Shown piece after piece: positions 38,090 to 46,599 of a DNA stretch of 64,000 nt. Both the position numbers and the translations under genes were made by a program. How positions within the stretch are numbered: position 1 is the first letter of the stretch; the number at the start of each line of letters is the position of its first letter. Below the pieces are notes generated by a model. The model was not told the DNA's origin. It did not search any database and saw nothing but the letters and a program-made list of their open reading frames with translations. The stretch spans positions 208,044 through 272,043 of the forward strand of contig DEQS01000105.1 of NCBI GenBank assembly GCA_002360555.1, written 5' to 3'. This DNA comes from Chloracidobacterium sp. UBA3360. Lineage in GTDB: Bacteria > Acidobacteriota > Blastocatellia > Pyrinomonadales > Pyrinomonadaceae.

Positions 38090-38566
38090 ATGCGGAAATC
38101 AATTTTCTCGATGCTTGTCGTCTTTGGGATTACCTGTGTGTTTGCTGTCGCGGCAAGCGCGCAGACATCGCGCTCGAGCGTGTCGGCGGCTGAGGTCAAC
38201 GGGACTTTTCGGATGAATTTTCAGGGAAAATTTCGCAAGTTTTCTAATGATGTCAAAATACTCGACCTCGGTGGCGGCAAGATCCGGATAGCTCTCGATC
38301 TGGTTTATCCCTACACAACCCGCAGCGGTGAGCCGTCCGTGAACATGGGAGGGCTCGACGGCAAGGCGGCTATCGAGGCTGATGTAGCCAAATACACCAG
38401 CGAGGACGGTAAATGCACGATCACGATCAAATTTGTCAAAGCCGGGACGATCAAGGTCACACAGGACGGCACGGACGGTGAATGCGGCTTTGGCCACAAT
38501 GTCATGGCGGGTGGCACGTATACGAAGGTCAGCAGTAAAAAGCCGACGTTTGAACAAACAAACTGA
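38090..38566 (+). CDS. Exported hypothetical protein
   Basis: This 158-residue protein has a clear signal peptide (MRKSIFSMLVVFGITCVFAV, cleavage near ASAQ). The mature part is small and beta-rich (GTFRMNFQGKFRKFSNDVKI, IRIALDLVYPYTTR, CTITIKFVKAGTIKVTQDG) and has two cysteines (EDGKCTITI and DGECGFG) that could form a disulfide. No family is recognised. A GGAAAG lies 8-10 nt before the ATG. The membrane-protein gene follows 12 nt downstream on the same strand. Confidence 0.7.
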   Translation: MRKSIFSMLVVFGITCVFAVAASAQTSRSSVSAAEVNGTFRMNFQGKFRKFSNDVKILDLGGGKIRIALDLVYPYTTRSGEPSVNMGGLDGKAAIEADVAKYTSEDGKCTITIKFVKAGTIKVTQDGTDGECGFGHNVMAGGTYTKVSSKKPTFEQTN

Positions 38567-38578
38567 GGGTAATGCCAA

Positions 38579-38911
38579 ATGTTATTTACAATACTTGCGA
38601 TATGGTTCGGTTATAAGAAAGGCCGCGATTCGGGCCGCAACGGCGTACTGTGGGGTGCGATCTGCGGAGGAGCATTCATCGGCACACAACTGTTGGTCAC
38701 CTTTGGCGCGGGTATATTTCTCGGCTTAGGGATAGCGTTTTGGGGTTGGAGCGAATCGATATTTGACGACTATCAGATATTTATCACCATAGCCGCGATC
38801 ATCGCGAGCGTCGGGACGCTGTTTTTCATATTCAAATACCTCGATCGTATCCCGGATGAACCGGTTGAGACGGCACCGCCACCACCGCCCACATTTGACG
38901 GTAACGAATAA
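38579..38911 (+). CDS. Small membrane protein
   Basis: This 110-residue protein has two or three hydrophobic segments: the N-terminal LFTILAIWFGY, the glycine-rich GAICGGAFIGTQLLVTFGAG and IFITIAAIIASVGTLFFIF. A short Pro-rich, acidic C-terminal tail (ETAPPPPPTFDGNE) follows. GAGGG lies about 10 nt before the ATG. No family is recognised. It is 6 nt upstream of the cupin-like gene and probably co-transcribed with it. Confidence 0.65.
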   Translation: MLFTILAIWFGYKKGRDSGRNGVLWGAICGGAFIGTQLLVTFGAGIFLGLGIAFWGWSESIFDDYQIFITIAAIIASVGTLFFIFKYLDRIPDEPVETAPPPPPTFDGNE

Positions 38912-38917
38912 TCAGAC

Positions 38918-40168
38918 ATGGAACTTTTCCAAAAATTAGGCAGAGAGATCGAAAGTCTCTGGCTCGAACAAAATTACAACGAAGATCTTTTTCCGGCGAT
39001 CGCTAAAGATGCTCTGGAGCGTGCGGATCTGCCGTCAAAATTGTCGGCTTGGGATGTGGTCGAATGGGCACTGTCGGAATACGAACTGCCGCGGCAGCAT
39101 GATCTCAGGGCTAGTTTTGCCGATCCGCCGATCACAATATTCTCCGGGTTGCGATTCAATATCGACGTCTATTTTTGGTTCGAAGGGACGACCGCGACCC
39201 ATCAACATTCATTTTGCGGAGCGTTTCAGGTGCTTTTGGGGTCGAGCATACATAGCTGGTACCAATTTGAAACGCACGAAACCATAAACGCATTTACACA
39301 GACCGGCGAAATGCGGCTCAAGGAATGTCAACTGCTAAATGTAGGCGACGCGCAGGAAATATGGGCCGGTAACCAGTACATCCACGCCCTGTTTCATCTC
39401 GACCAACCGTCGGCGACGATCGTCGTGCGGACGGATCGTTCACCGCTGCATCTGCCGCAGTTGTCGTATCACAAGCCGGGTTTTGCTATCGATCCTTTCT
39501 TTGAACAGGACACGATTATTAAGAAATTGCAGGTGATGGGGACGCTCATCCGTGCAAAGCGCGAGGACGCCGATGTGATTATCAGCAAGATGTTGGCAGC
39601 AAGCGATCTGCAAACCTCGTACACGATCTTGTCGCACCTGCGGCGGTTGCTGAAAGCCAATCAGATCAGCCAGCTCTTTAAGCTGGCGGGGCCGAAAGAG
39701 AGGTTTGATAAATTCCTGCAGATCGCGGCCGACCGCCACGGAGCGGCGGGTGAGATGCTACGGGCGGTTTATGAACGGGATGATATGCTCGACCAGATCA
39801 TCGAGCGGCGCAGTTTTGTCGCTGATCCTGAGCATCGCTTTTTTATGGCTTTGCTGCTAAATGTCGATGAACGTGAGAGGATCTATTCGTTGATAAACCA
39901 GCGTTTCCCGGACGTTGACCCGATCGAAAAGGTACTCGACTGGGTGTTTGACCTGTCGCAGACACGCGTTGTCGGGGTCGAAGTGTCAAACGCTTTAGGC
40001 ATTCCGGATTTTGGCGAGACAGATATGTTCGTTCTCGAGAACCTGCTTCACGGAAAGTCCGATGCTGAGGTCATAGCAGCTGCAGAACCCGGTGTGAATG
40101 CCGACGATCTCGGCGCAAGCATCCAGAGGATCCGCAGTGCCGTCATTTTCCGCCCGCTGCTCTCATAA
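38918..40168 (+). CDS. Uncharacterised protein with a predicted cupin-like N-terminal half
   Basis: This 416-residue cytoplasmic protein is of a family not recognised here. About residues 60-175 look like a cupin: THQHSFCGAFQVLLGSSIHS supplies an HxH, and QYIHALFHLDQPSATIVVRT supplies later histidines, an arrangement resembling cysteine-dioxygenase-type cupins. The rest (about 195-416) is predicted helical, with possible repeat helices (ILSHLRRLLKANQISQLFKL, AAGEMLRAVYERDDMLDQII). Metal-dependent oxygenase chemistry is only a guess from fold. It is the last gene of a three-gene plus-strand cluster, followed by a tRNA. Confidence 0.7.
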   Translation: MELFQKLGREIESLWLEQNYNEDLFPAIAKDALERADLPSKLSAWDVVEWALSEYELPRQHDLRASFADPPITIFSGLRFNIDVYFWFEGTTATHQHSFCGAFQVLLGSSIHSWYQFETHETINAFTQTGEMRLKECQLLNVGDAQEIWAGNQYIHALFHLDQPSATIVVRTDRSPLHLPQLSYHKPGFAIDPFFEQDTIIKKLQVMGTLIRAKREDADVIISKMLAASDLQTSYTILSHLRRLLKANQISQLFKLAGPKERFDKFLQIAADRHGAAGEMLRAVYERDDMLDQIIERRSFVADPEHRFFMALLLNVDERERIYSLINQRFPDVDPIEKVLDWVFDLSQTRVVGVEVSNALGIPDFGETDMFVLENLLHGKSDAEVIAAAEPGVNADDLGASIQRIRSAVIFRPLLS

Positions 40169-40219
40169 ACAGCAACCGGTTTGCGCGTCGTTACCGATTA
40201 AATTAAACTTTTCCTTTGT

Positions 40220-40292
40220 GCCCCTGTAGCTCAACGGTTAGAGCAGCAGACTCATAATCTGTTGGCTGTAGGTTCGAATCCTACCGGGGGCA
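40220..40292 (+). tRNA. tRNA with CAT anticodon, probably tRNA-Ile2 (lysidine-modified)
   Basis: This complete 73-nt cloverleaf has acceptor GCCCCTG with CGGGGGC, D-arm GCTC/GAGC, anticodon stem GCAGA/TCTGT with loop CTCATAA (anticodon CAT), T-arm GTAGG/CCTAC with TTCGAAT, and discriminator A. CCA is not encoded. Pairs C4-G69 and C5-G68, together with the resemblance to E. coli tRNA-Ile2 around the D and anticodon arms (TAGCTC...GGTTAGAGCAG, GACTCATAATC), favour the TilS-modified isoleucine tRNA over elongator Met. The G1-C72 pair excludes initiator tRNA. Identity between Ile2 and Met stays uncertain. Confidence 0.93.
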
Positions 40293-40313
40293 TACTCAAA
40301 ATATTACATCGAA

Positions 40314-40349
40314 AAACAGAAAAGGCTCCGAAGAGCCTTTTTTCTGTTT
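40314..40349. terminator. Bidirectional terminator after the tRNA
   Basis: AAACAGAAAAGGCTC (40314-40328), a CGAA tetraloop, then GAGCCTTTTTTCTGTTT (40333-40349) form a long hairpin with A- and T-tracts. It serves the tRNA gene and the convergent Cys/Met-rich protein gene. Confidence 0.88.
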
Positions 40350-40363
40350 AGTTTGAGATCGGA

Positions 40364-40837
40364 TCAGACCGCCGGGGCGTCTTTCTTTTCTTTTGCGTGG
40401 GCACAACATGCGCATGAGTGGCCTTTGCCGTCAGCTTTCATTTCGTGCTTCATGCCGGCATCCATTTTATGGTCGGCCTTGCCGTTCATCATTGGGCAGG
40501 ACTCACCATTTTCCATTTTCATTTCGCCATGTTTTTTCTGTGCAGCATCACCTTTCATCATCGGGCACGATTCTGAGCCCTCCATCTTCATCCCGGCCAT
40601 TGCGCCATCGCCTTTTTTCATCGGGCATGAATCACCACAGCAGTCACAGTTTTCATGTTTCGCTACGGTATCTGCCGTAGCATTCTTGTCCTTCATCGGA
40701 CACGAATCGCCTTTGCAGCAACAGCTAGCAGCTTTAGCAACTGCATGTGATGTGTTTGAATTATTAAGTGCGTAAGCCGCGATCGCCAGTCCAAAGACGA
40801 GCACCGCAGATGCTATTACTAAAATTCTCTTTTTCAT
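40364..40837 (-). CDS. Exported Cys/Met/His-rich protein with SCPM repeats, probable metal binder
   Basis: This 157-residue protein has a signal peptide or N-terminal anchor (KRILVIASAVLVFGLAIAAY). The mature part carries four (D/E)SCPM(K/M) motifs, spaced by Lys/Gly/Ala/His/Met linkers, plus CCC, CDCC and CACCAH clusters. There are 13 cysteines and many Met and His residues in all. This composition is typical of soft-metal (copper, silver or mercury) binding proteins, but no characterised family is recognised. The upstream neighbour on the same strand is another exported Cys-containing protein with a CPLA..DHC motif, suggesting a shared metal-handling role. A terminator lies downstream. Confidence 0.75.
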   Translation of the reverse strand: MKKRILVIASAVLVFGLAIAAYALNNSNTSHAVAKAASCCCKGDSCPMKDKNATADTVAKHENCDCCGDSCPMKKGDGAMAGMKMEGSESCPMMKGDAAQKKHGEMKMENGESCPMMNGKADHKMDAGMKHEMKADGKGHSCACCAHAKEKKDAPAV

Positions 40838-40931
40838 GATATTTCTCCGTTTCTATTGATCTTTGCGAGTCCTATCGGCCCGCGAAATATTCGTCATTAG
40901 GTGCGACCGTTGTCACACCCGAAACGGATCT

Positions 40932-41363
40932 TTAGATCCGGATCACACAATTAAGCAGCCTTTCACCGCGGTGGTCGAGAGGCGGAGGCCTGTAAACTGG
41001 GGCAGCAAGCTGTTCAGTTTTGACCGATAGCGGCGCTGGGAAACTGATAAATGTCTCGACGCTAGTCTCAACCACCTCAAACGATGGGAATACCCGATTT
41101 TCGACAGGTGCCGCAAAAAAGCTGACCGGCATCGAACAGCAAGTTGCCGCTCGGGCTTCGACACTTTTACTTTCTGCCGAGGGGTTTGCTGACTCTTTTG
41201 CTCTATCACAATGGTCGGATCGTTTTGCGAGAGGACAATGTTCGTTGGCGGCTTGAACCGCCTGACCGCAATAGGTCAGACACAGGACGCCGCCGACGTT
41301 GAGGCAGAGAAACAGTAAAACAAAAAGCGAGAGCTGTTTTGTACTGTTTCTAAAAAATCTCAT
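40932..41363 (-). CDS. Exported Cys-containing protein, possibly metal-related
   Basis: This 143-residue protein begins MRFFRNSTKQLSLFVLLFLC, a signal peptide or membrane anchor. The following segment contains CLTYCGQAV, HCPLAKRSDHC and ATCCSMPVSFF. The C-terminal part is Pro-rich (APVYRPPPLDHRGERLL). No family is firmly recognised. The frame extends to 41420, but a promoter ending 9 nt before the ATG at 41363 supports the shorter form; the longer one would be cut by that promoter. It lies 94 bp upstream of the SCPM-repeat gene on the same strand. Confidence 0.65.
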   Translation of the reverse strand: MRFFRNSTKQLSLFVLLFLCLNVGGVLCLTYCGQAVQAANEHCPLAKRSDHCDRAKESANPSAESKSVEARAATCCSMPVSFFAAPVENRVFPSFEVVETSVETFISFPAPLSVKTEQLAAPVYRPPPLDHRGERLLNCVIRI

Positions 41364-41372
41364 CGCAATACG

Positions 41373-41402
41373 ATAATACACCCAAATCGATAGGGCTGTT
41401 AA
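41373..41402 (-). promoter_or_regulatory. Promoter of the Cys-containing protein gene (leaderless)
   Basis: On the minus strand TTAACA (plus 41397-41402) and TATTAT (plus 41373-41378) are 18 bp apart. The -10 ends 9 nt before the ATG at 41363, so the message would have almost no leader. There is no Shine-Dalgarno in that stretch. Confidence 0.45.
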
Positions 41403-41471
41403 TAAAAAACAACAACCCATCGTCAGCGTAGCACCGGCTATAATAAAGGGCGGTGACCCATATCACACCAC

Positions 41472-42575
41472 TTAGACATTAAAACGAAAATCTACGACAT
41501 CGCCGTCCTGCATGATGTACTCTTTGCCCTCGAGACGGGCGAGGCCTTTTTCGCTCGCTGCTTTGCGTGAGCCACAGGCGACCAGGTCGTCGTAGCTGAT
41601 GATCTCGGCGCGGATAAAGCCGCGTTCGATGTCGGTGTGGATCTCACCGGCTGCTGCAGGAGCTTTGGTGCCGATCGGGATCGTCCAGGCTCTCACTTCT
41701 TTTTCGCCAGCGGTCAAAAACGACATCAGGCCGAGCATATGATAGGCCGCTTTGATGAGCTTATCGACGCCGCTCGACGCGAGGCCGAGGTCTTTTAGAT
41801 ATTCGTCGCGTTCGGCGGGGTCGAGTGCGACAAGCTCAGCTTCGAGCTTGGCACAGATGACGACGACGTCGGCATTTTCGCTGGCAGCGTGTTTCATTAC
41901 GGCCTGGACGTGGGCGTTGCTTTCCGGGTTGGCGAGCGTTTCTTCGTCAACGTTTGCGGCGTAGATCGTCGGTTTGGTAGAGAGAAAAAACCACGTTTTG
42001 ACGATCGCACGTTCGTCGTCGGTCAGATCGGCGGCACGTGCCGGGCGGCCCTCTTCGAGCAGCGGCAATAGCTTTTCGAGCATCTCAAGCTCACGTTTGG
42101 CGTCTTTGTCACCCGACGATTTAATGGCACGCGCGGCTTTTTCTTTTCGCTTTTCGGCGGACGTAAGGTCGGCGAGTGCGAGCTCGATCTGGATCGTCTC
42201 AATATCACGGATCGGGTTGACCGAACCCTCGACGTGGACGATGTTATCGTCATCAAAACAACGTACGACCTGAATAACGGCGTGTGTTTCGCGGATGTTG
42301 GCGAGGAACTGGTTGCCCAAACCCTCGCCCTTAGACGCACCGCGAACGAGGCCGGCGATATCGAGAAACTCGACCATTGCGGGCACGGTCTTTTGAGCAT
42401 TATTTAGCTTTTCGAGGACGGCGAGACGTTCGTCAGGCACGGCCACGACGCCGACGTTTGGCTCGATGGTCGCAAATGGATAGTTTGCCGCGAGCGCCGC
42501 CTCTTGGGCGGTCAGTGCGTTAAAAAGGGTAGATTTTCCAACGTTGGGCAGGCCAACAATTCCAGCTTGTAACAT
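41472..42575 (-). CDS. ychF: Redox-regulated/ribosome-binding ATPase YchF
   Basis: This 367-residue Obg-family P-loop protein of normal YchF length preferentially hydrolyses ATP and binds ribosomes. Walker A is [14 protein letters not shown] (residues 8-21), and the G3-type motif is in [20 protein letters not shown]. The helical insertion (about 135-200) and the C-terminal TGS-like domain (about 280-365, ending [11 protein letters not shown]) are present. Members of this family carry a degenerate G4 motif, which explains the ATP preference. The upstream gap contains a CCCCGCGGGG palindrome without obvious meaning. Confidence 0.96.
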   Translation of the reverse strand: MLQAGIVGLPNVGKSTLFNALTAQEAALAANYPFATIEPNVGVVAVPDERLAVLEKLNNAQKTVPAMVEFLDIAGLVRGASKGEGLGNQFLANIRETHAVIQVVRCFDDDNIVHVEGSVNPIRDIETIQIELALADLTSAEKRKEKAARAIKSSGDKDAKRELEMLEKLLPLLEEGRPARAADLTDDERAIVKTWFFLSTKPTIYAANVDEETLANPESNAHVQAVMKHAASENADVVVICAKLEAELVALDPAERDEYLKDLGLASSGVDKLIKAAYHMLGLMSFLTAGEKEVRAWTIPIGTKAPAAAGEIHTDIERGFIRAEIISYDDLVACGSRKAASEKGLARLEGKEYIMQDGDVVDFRFNV

Positions 42576-42647
42576 AAGAGCGTTTCCCCGCGGGGGTTCA
42601 AAAACTCCAATTTTACAATTTATCGCCTCATTTGCGAAGAGTGCGTT

Positions 42648-43532
42648 CTATTTTCTCGCGTAAAACATACCGATACCAGTCAACCGGGCGGTATTTTGAG
42701 CGTTGAGCCAGCGGTGCTCTTTGACTGCTAATTGCGGTATTTCGGTCTCGGATATCTCGCCCGCAAGTTCGCGTTCGGCAAGCGAGTAGATAAAATACTC
42801 GGCCTCGCGGGATATCTTTGTTAATGCTGCGATCTCGTCAGGCGTGAGTTGCGGGTATTTTGCCAATATACGTTCATCGATCGGTTTGCCAAAGTTTTCG
42901 CCCCACTCGGTCGTGAGCTCGAGCGCAGCATTTAGGAGCTGAGCTGAAAAGCCAAAATATGTTTCGTCTTTTGGAGTTTCAACCAATCGGGATCTCTCCG
43001 GCAGCATGACTTTTTCGGTTTTTGGCTCGATCGGGACACATCGTTTGGCAAAGGACTCGGGAAAATGTTTGATAAATGTCAGACGCGCAGTCTCGCCGTC
43101 TGCCAACTCAAATATCGCCGCGTAAAAGCCTGGCCTCAGGTGGCCGATGTGGAGTCTGTACTGCAGATCTTCGTCACCGGGCGGGGCTTCGTAATGATCG
43201 GCCTCAAAGTCTCTAGCTCGGTCCAACACGTCGATCGACGAGATCGCCGACGGTGCGATCGGCACTTCGAGTTTTTGCCAATGTATCGTTTGATCTAGAC
43301 GCACATCGCCCGGCTCTCCCGCACTAAATGAAGTGATCTGGACAGGACATTGCCCCGGCGGGACATTTTCGGCAAAGGGGTGACAATTTAAAAGAATCGC
43401 GGGGTCGAGCTCAATGCTCACGCCGTCGCCGCGATCGGGGAGCGTGTATCCCGCAAACTCGAACAGTGTACCTGCGGGAAAATATGGATTTTCTCTAAGC
43501 GCGATCAAGCGGTATGTCGAGTTATCGGTCAT
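42648..43532 (-). CDS. Uncharacterised protein, DUF6786-like length, no family recognised
   Basis: This 294-residue cytoplasmic protein has no signal peptide. The N-terminal half is beta-rich and resembles an aldose-1-epimerase-type or jelly-roll fold only loosely (LIALRENPYFPAGTLFEFAG, LHIGHLRPGFYAAIFELADG). The C-terminal part is helical (NAALELTTEWGENFGKPIDE, PDEIAALTKISREAEYFIYS). I do not recognise the family, and the fold remarks are guesses. It starts 13 nt downstream of the lactonase-like metallohydrolase on the same strand, so the two are probably co-transcribed. Confidence 0.55.
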   Translation of the reverse strand: MTDNSTYRLIALRENPYFPAGTLFEFAGYTLPDRGDGVSIELDPAILLNCHPFAENVPPGQCPVQITSFSAGEPGDVRLDQTIHWQKLEVPIAPSAISSIDVLDRARDFEADHYEAPPGDEDLQYRLHIGHLRPGFYAAIFELADGETARLTFIKHFPESFAKRCVPIEPKTEKVMLPERSRLVETPKDETYFGFSAQLLNAALELTTEWGENFGKPIDERILAKYPQLTPDEIAALTKISREAEYFIYSLAERELAGEISETEIPQLAVKEHRWLNAQNTARLTGIGMFYARK

Positions 43533-43545
43533 TTTGTTGCTCTCG

Positions 43546-44487
43546 CTACCGTGTCGACGCGGGATAGACCGGGACTTTGCCCGACGCGATCGAGTCGTGT
43601 GCCGGGATCATCTTTATCTCCGGGAAACGTTTGTGGATAGCGGCGATGCGGGCGATGTTTTCACGGACGAGTTCGTCGTTTTCGCCAAGGAGACGTCGGG
43701 AGGCCCATGGCCTTTCAGCCGGAATATCCACGCCCTCATTTTGCCAGACGAGATCACCGAGCAGTGCGTAGCGGGCACCGGTCGGCAGCGAGATGAACGC
43801 TATTATCGATCCCGGCGTGTGTCCGGGAGCCGGAACGAGCACTATCGAACCGTCACCCCACACGTCGTAGCTCGAGGGAAAACCTAAGTACGGCCCGTCA
43901 TCAAAGTTGTATTCTTTGTAATTTACGTTAGGAAAACTATTTATTAGAGCGGTCATCGACGACCGCGAGGAGATAAATGTGCGTTCGGCACCCGACACCC
44001 AAACCAGGGTCTTTGGCGGCACGCTGTCGAGCCCGCTAACGTGATCCCAATGAGCGTGAGTCAGGATGACGCCGGCCAGCTTGTCCATCGGATAATCGCT
44101 TGACGCGAGCTGGTCGCCGACGCTGCGGCCGTTTTTGTAGGTGGTGATCTGCCGCATGAGCCAGGGCATCATTTGTGTGTGAGCCTCGATATTGCGGCCA
44201 AATCCTGCGTCAAACAGCAAATCACCTTTTGGGTGACGAACTAAGAACGAGGTCATCGAAAATTCGCGTTTGTTACTGAAACTGCCGCCACGATAGGCAA
44301 ACATCGCGTTGCTCGACATCGACCCGGTCGGGAGTGCACTCATCGTCATACCGGCGGGCGGAGCGGCGACGGGCAGCGATTCGGCCGTAAGCGGTGTAAA
44401 ATCGAGCTTTGCAGAGGTAAATGTCCACGCCAGTAAACCGAGGCCGATAACGACAATAACGCCGAAAATTTGTGCAAACCTTTTCAT
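43546..44487 (-). CDS. Membrane-anchored MBL-fold hydrolase, N-acyl homoserine lactonase-like
   Basis: This 313-residue protein has one N-terminal helix (FAQIFGVIVVIGLGLLAWTF) that anchors or exports it. The metallo-beta-lactamase domain contains HPKGDLLFDAGFGRN, the zinc motif THAHWDHVSGLD, the later ligand region APGHTPGSIIAF, LLGDLVWQ and IPAHDS. The motif order matches the AttM/AiiA-like lactonase branch, but many members of that branch have other esterase or lactonase substrates, and no quorum-sensing genes are in the window. It is the first gene of a two-gene minus-strand unit, divergent from the polytopic membrane protein at 44632. Confidence 0.85.
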   Translation of the reverse strand: MKRFAQIFGVIVVIGLGLLAWTFTSAKLDFTPLTAESLPVAAPPAGMTMSALPTGSMSSNAMFAYRGGSFSNKREFSMTSFLVRHPKGDLLFDAGFGRNIEAHTQMMPWLMRQITTYKNGRSVGDQLASSDYPMDKLAGVILTHAHWDHVSGLDSVPPKTLVWVSGAERTFISSRSSMTALINSFPNVNYKEYNFDDGPYLGFPSSYDVWGDGSIVLVPAPGHTPGSIIAFISLPTGARYALLGDLVWQNEGVDIPAERPWASRRLLGENDELVRENIARIAAIHKRFPEIKMIPAHDSIASGKVPVYPASTR

Positions 44488-44631
44488 AAACTGGAGCGGC
44501 CGGCGGGAAGAAACGACTATTTCCGAAAAGGTTATACCAATTGCGAGTTTTCGACAAGCGGGGCAATGCGGTGTCGTAAATTGTGTTTTTGTACCGACTT
44601 AAAGTAACTTAATCTAGAGTTTCGCGTCTTT

Positions 44632-46599
44632 ATGTTGATCTCTCTGACTTTAATATTACTCATCGTCCTCGGCGGCATGATGCTGACATATCTGGTCGCA
44701 GAAGACGAGCGGTTTATGTGGCGGCTCGCCGCCGGAAATATTGTCGGCTCGGCGATTTTTGGTCTGATCGCATTCGCCGCGGCGTGTCTTTTTGGATTTG
44801 GCCCGGCGACGATACTCGTTTCGTTAGGCCTAACGTTGCTGCCTCTTTTGTTATTGCAGAAAAAGGGTTTACGCAATAATTTTCTGAGCGACTGGGCAAA
44901 AGCCAAGGGTAAATTGCAGGGTGGCGGCGGTAAGCGGATCAAGAGTGTCGCCTACTACGCGTTTTTTATTCTGCTGTTTTGGTTCTTTTTTGACCAGGCG
45001 ATGTACACGCGGCCGGACGGTATCTACACCGGCGGGTCAAACAATCTCGGAGATCTGCCGTTTCATCTCGGAGCGATATTTGGCTTTACCGACGGCAATA
45101 ATTTTCCGCCGCAAAACCCGTCGTGGGCCGGTGCCAGATTTTCATATCCGTTTATCGCGGATTTTTTGACCGCGTGTTTTGTAAAACTGGGCGTCAGCGT
45201 AGAGACCGCGATGTTTTGGCAAAATTTTTCGTGGGCATTGTCGTTGCTGGTCATTCTCGAAAGATTTGTCGCAAAGGTAACGAGCAGCGAACTCGCCGGA
45301 CGCATTGCACCGGCGCTATTGTTTTTCTCCGGCGGGCTCGGCTTTGTTTGGTTTTTCAAAGACTATTGGGAATCGGGTCAGAGCATCGTCAATTTTATCT
45401 GGCACCTGCCAAAGGATTACACCATCGGCGATCATTTCCGTTGGGGCAACTCGATGGTCGTGTTGTTTATCACGCAGCGGAGCCTCCTGCTCGGAATGCC
45501 GCTGGCGGTGCTCGTGCTCGGATGGCTGTGGAAAGTGTTTGCCACAGAGGACACAGAGAGTGCTGAGGAAAGATCAGCTCTTCCCCTTTTCCCCTTTTCC
45601 CCTTTTCTTCTTGGGCTGCTTGCTGGGATGTTGCCGCTCATCCATCTGCACAGCTTGGCGGCGTTGTTTGTCGTGACAGGGTTTTTGTTCGTGATGCAGC
45701 CCGCGAAATGGAAGACGTGGATCATGTTTGGCGTCGGCGTAGCTGTTATCGCGATACCCGAACTGCTCTGGTCGATGTCGGGCAGCGCGAGCGAGACGGG
45801 AAAATTTTTTGAGTGGCACTTTGGCTGGGACAAGCGTGATGATAACTTTTTGTGGTTTTGGATCAAGAATACGGGAATTGTCATCCCGGTGGTGATCGCG
45901 GGTATTTGGGTATATTTAACGCAAAGCCGCAAAGATGCAAAAGACGCAAAGGCCGAAGACCAAAGGCCGAAAACCCAATATCTCGTGTTATTTTATCTGC
46001 CATTCGCTGTCCTGTTCGTTATCTCAAACGCCGCAAAGCTGGCGCCTTGGGAATGGGACAATATCAAGGTTTTGATCTATTGGTTCGTTGGTTCGATACC
46101 GTTGATCGCGCTCGCGATCGCGTGGGCTTGGGAGCAGACGGGACTCGCGAAGGTCACAGCGGCGGCGTGTTTTGTTGTGCTGACGCTTGGCGGGGCACTC
46201 GATGTTTGGCGGACAGCGTCGGGGCAGATCAAGACCAGGGTTTTTGAACGCGAGGCGATGCAGGTAGCCGCCGGTATCAAACAAAAGACCGAACCTAACG
46301 CATTGTTTCTAAATGCTCCAACGTATAATTCGGCGGTCGTGCTATCAGGACGGCGTTCGCTGATGCGTTATAGCGGGCATCTGTCGTCGCACGGGATCGA
46401 TTATTTGCCGCGAGAGGACGATGTAAAACGCATTTATGAGGGCGGCGGAGTGGCGGAGATCCTAATGCGAAAATACAATATCGAATATGTGCTCATCTCG
46501 CCCGAGGAGATAAATTCGATGAAGGCGAACGAGGACTTTTTTAGGAAATACCCTGTGATTGCGGAGGCCGGACAGTATCGGGTGTATAAGATCAAATAG
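44632..46599 (+). CDS. Polytopic membrane protein, GT-C-like, with microrepeat insertions
   Basis: This 655-residue inner-membrane protein has about 12-14 hydrophobic helices. An N-terminal loop (TRPDGIYTGGSNNLGDLPFH) has the acidic residue expected of GT-C glycosyltransferases, and a C-terminal soluble domain begins near residue 530 (AMQVAAGIKQKTEPNALFLN). Two loops between helices are translated microrepeats: FATEDTESAEERSALPLFPF (about 303-325) and SRKDAKDAKAEDQRPK (about 430-446). The next gene overlaps the stop by 1 nt and is also GT-C-like, so both probably act in glycan or lipid-linked sugar assembly. The precise activity is unknown. Confidence 0.75.
   Translation: MLISLTLILLIVLGGMMLTYLVAEDERFMWRLAAGNIVGSAIFGLIAFAAACLFGFGPATILVSLGLTLLPLLLLQKKGLRNNFLSDWAKAKGKLQGGGGKRIKSVAYYAFFILLFWFFFDQAMYTRPDGIYTGGSNNLGDLPFHLGAIFGFTDGNNFPPQNPSWAGARFSYPFIADFLTACFVKLGVSVETAMFWQNFSWALSLLVILERFVAKVTSSELAGRIAPALLFFSGGLGFVWFFKDYWESGQSIVNFIWHLPKDYTIGDHFRWGNSMVVLFITQRSLLLGMPLAVLVLGWLWKVFATEDTESAEERSALPLFPFSPFLLGLLAGMLPLIHLHSLAALFVVTGFLFVMQPAKWKTWIMFGVGVAVIAIPELLWSMSGSASETGKFFEWHFGWDKRDDNFLWFWIKNTGIVIPVVIAGIWVYLTQSRKDAKDAKAEDQRPKTQYLVLFYLPFAVLFVISNAAKLAPWEWDNIKVLIYWFVGSIPLIALAIAWAWEQTGLAKVTAAACFVVLTLGGALDVWRTASGQIKTRVFEREAMQVAAGIKQKTEPNALFLNAPTYNSAVVLSGRRSLMRYSGHLSSHGIDYLPREDDVKRIYEGGGVAEILMRKYNIEYVLISPEEINSMKANEDFFRKYPVIAEAGQYRVYKIK
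45541..45607. repeat. CACAGAG microrepeats and CCCCTTTT tandem inside a coding sequence
   Basis: gccacagaggacacagagag (45541-45560) is followed by ttcccctttt and two more cccctttt units (to about 45607). They are in frame and add a hydrophilic then Pro/Phe-rich loop between two predicted helices of the 655-residue membrane protein. The CACAGAG unit is shared with the intergenic pair at 2412-2482. Confidence 0.6.
45919..45951. repeat. GCAAAG microrepeats inside a coding sequence
   Basis: aacgcaaagccgcaaagatg followed by caaaagacgcaaag is in frame and read as SRKDAKDAK in an inter-helix loop of the 655-residue membrane protein. The same unit is intergenic at 19045-19090 and 30479-30500. Confidence 0.65.
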
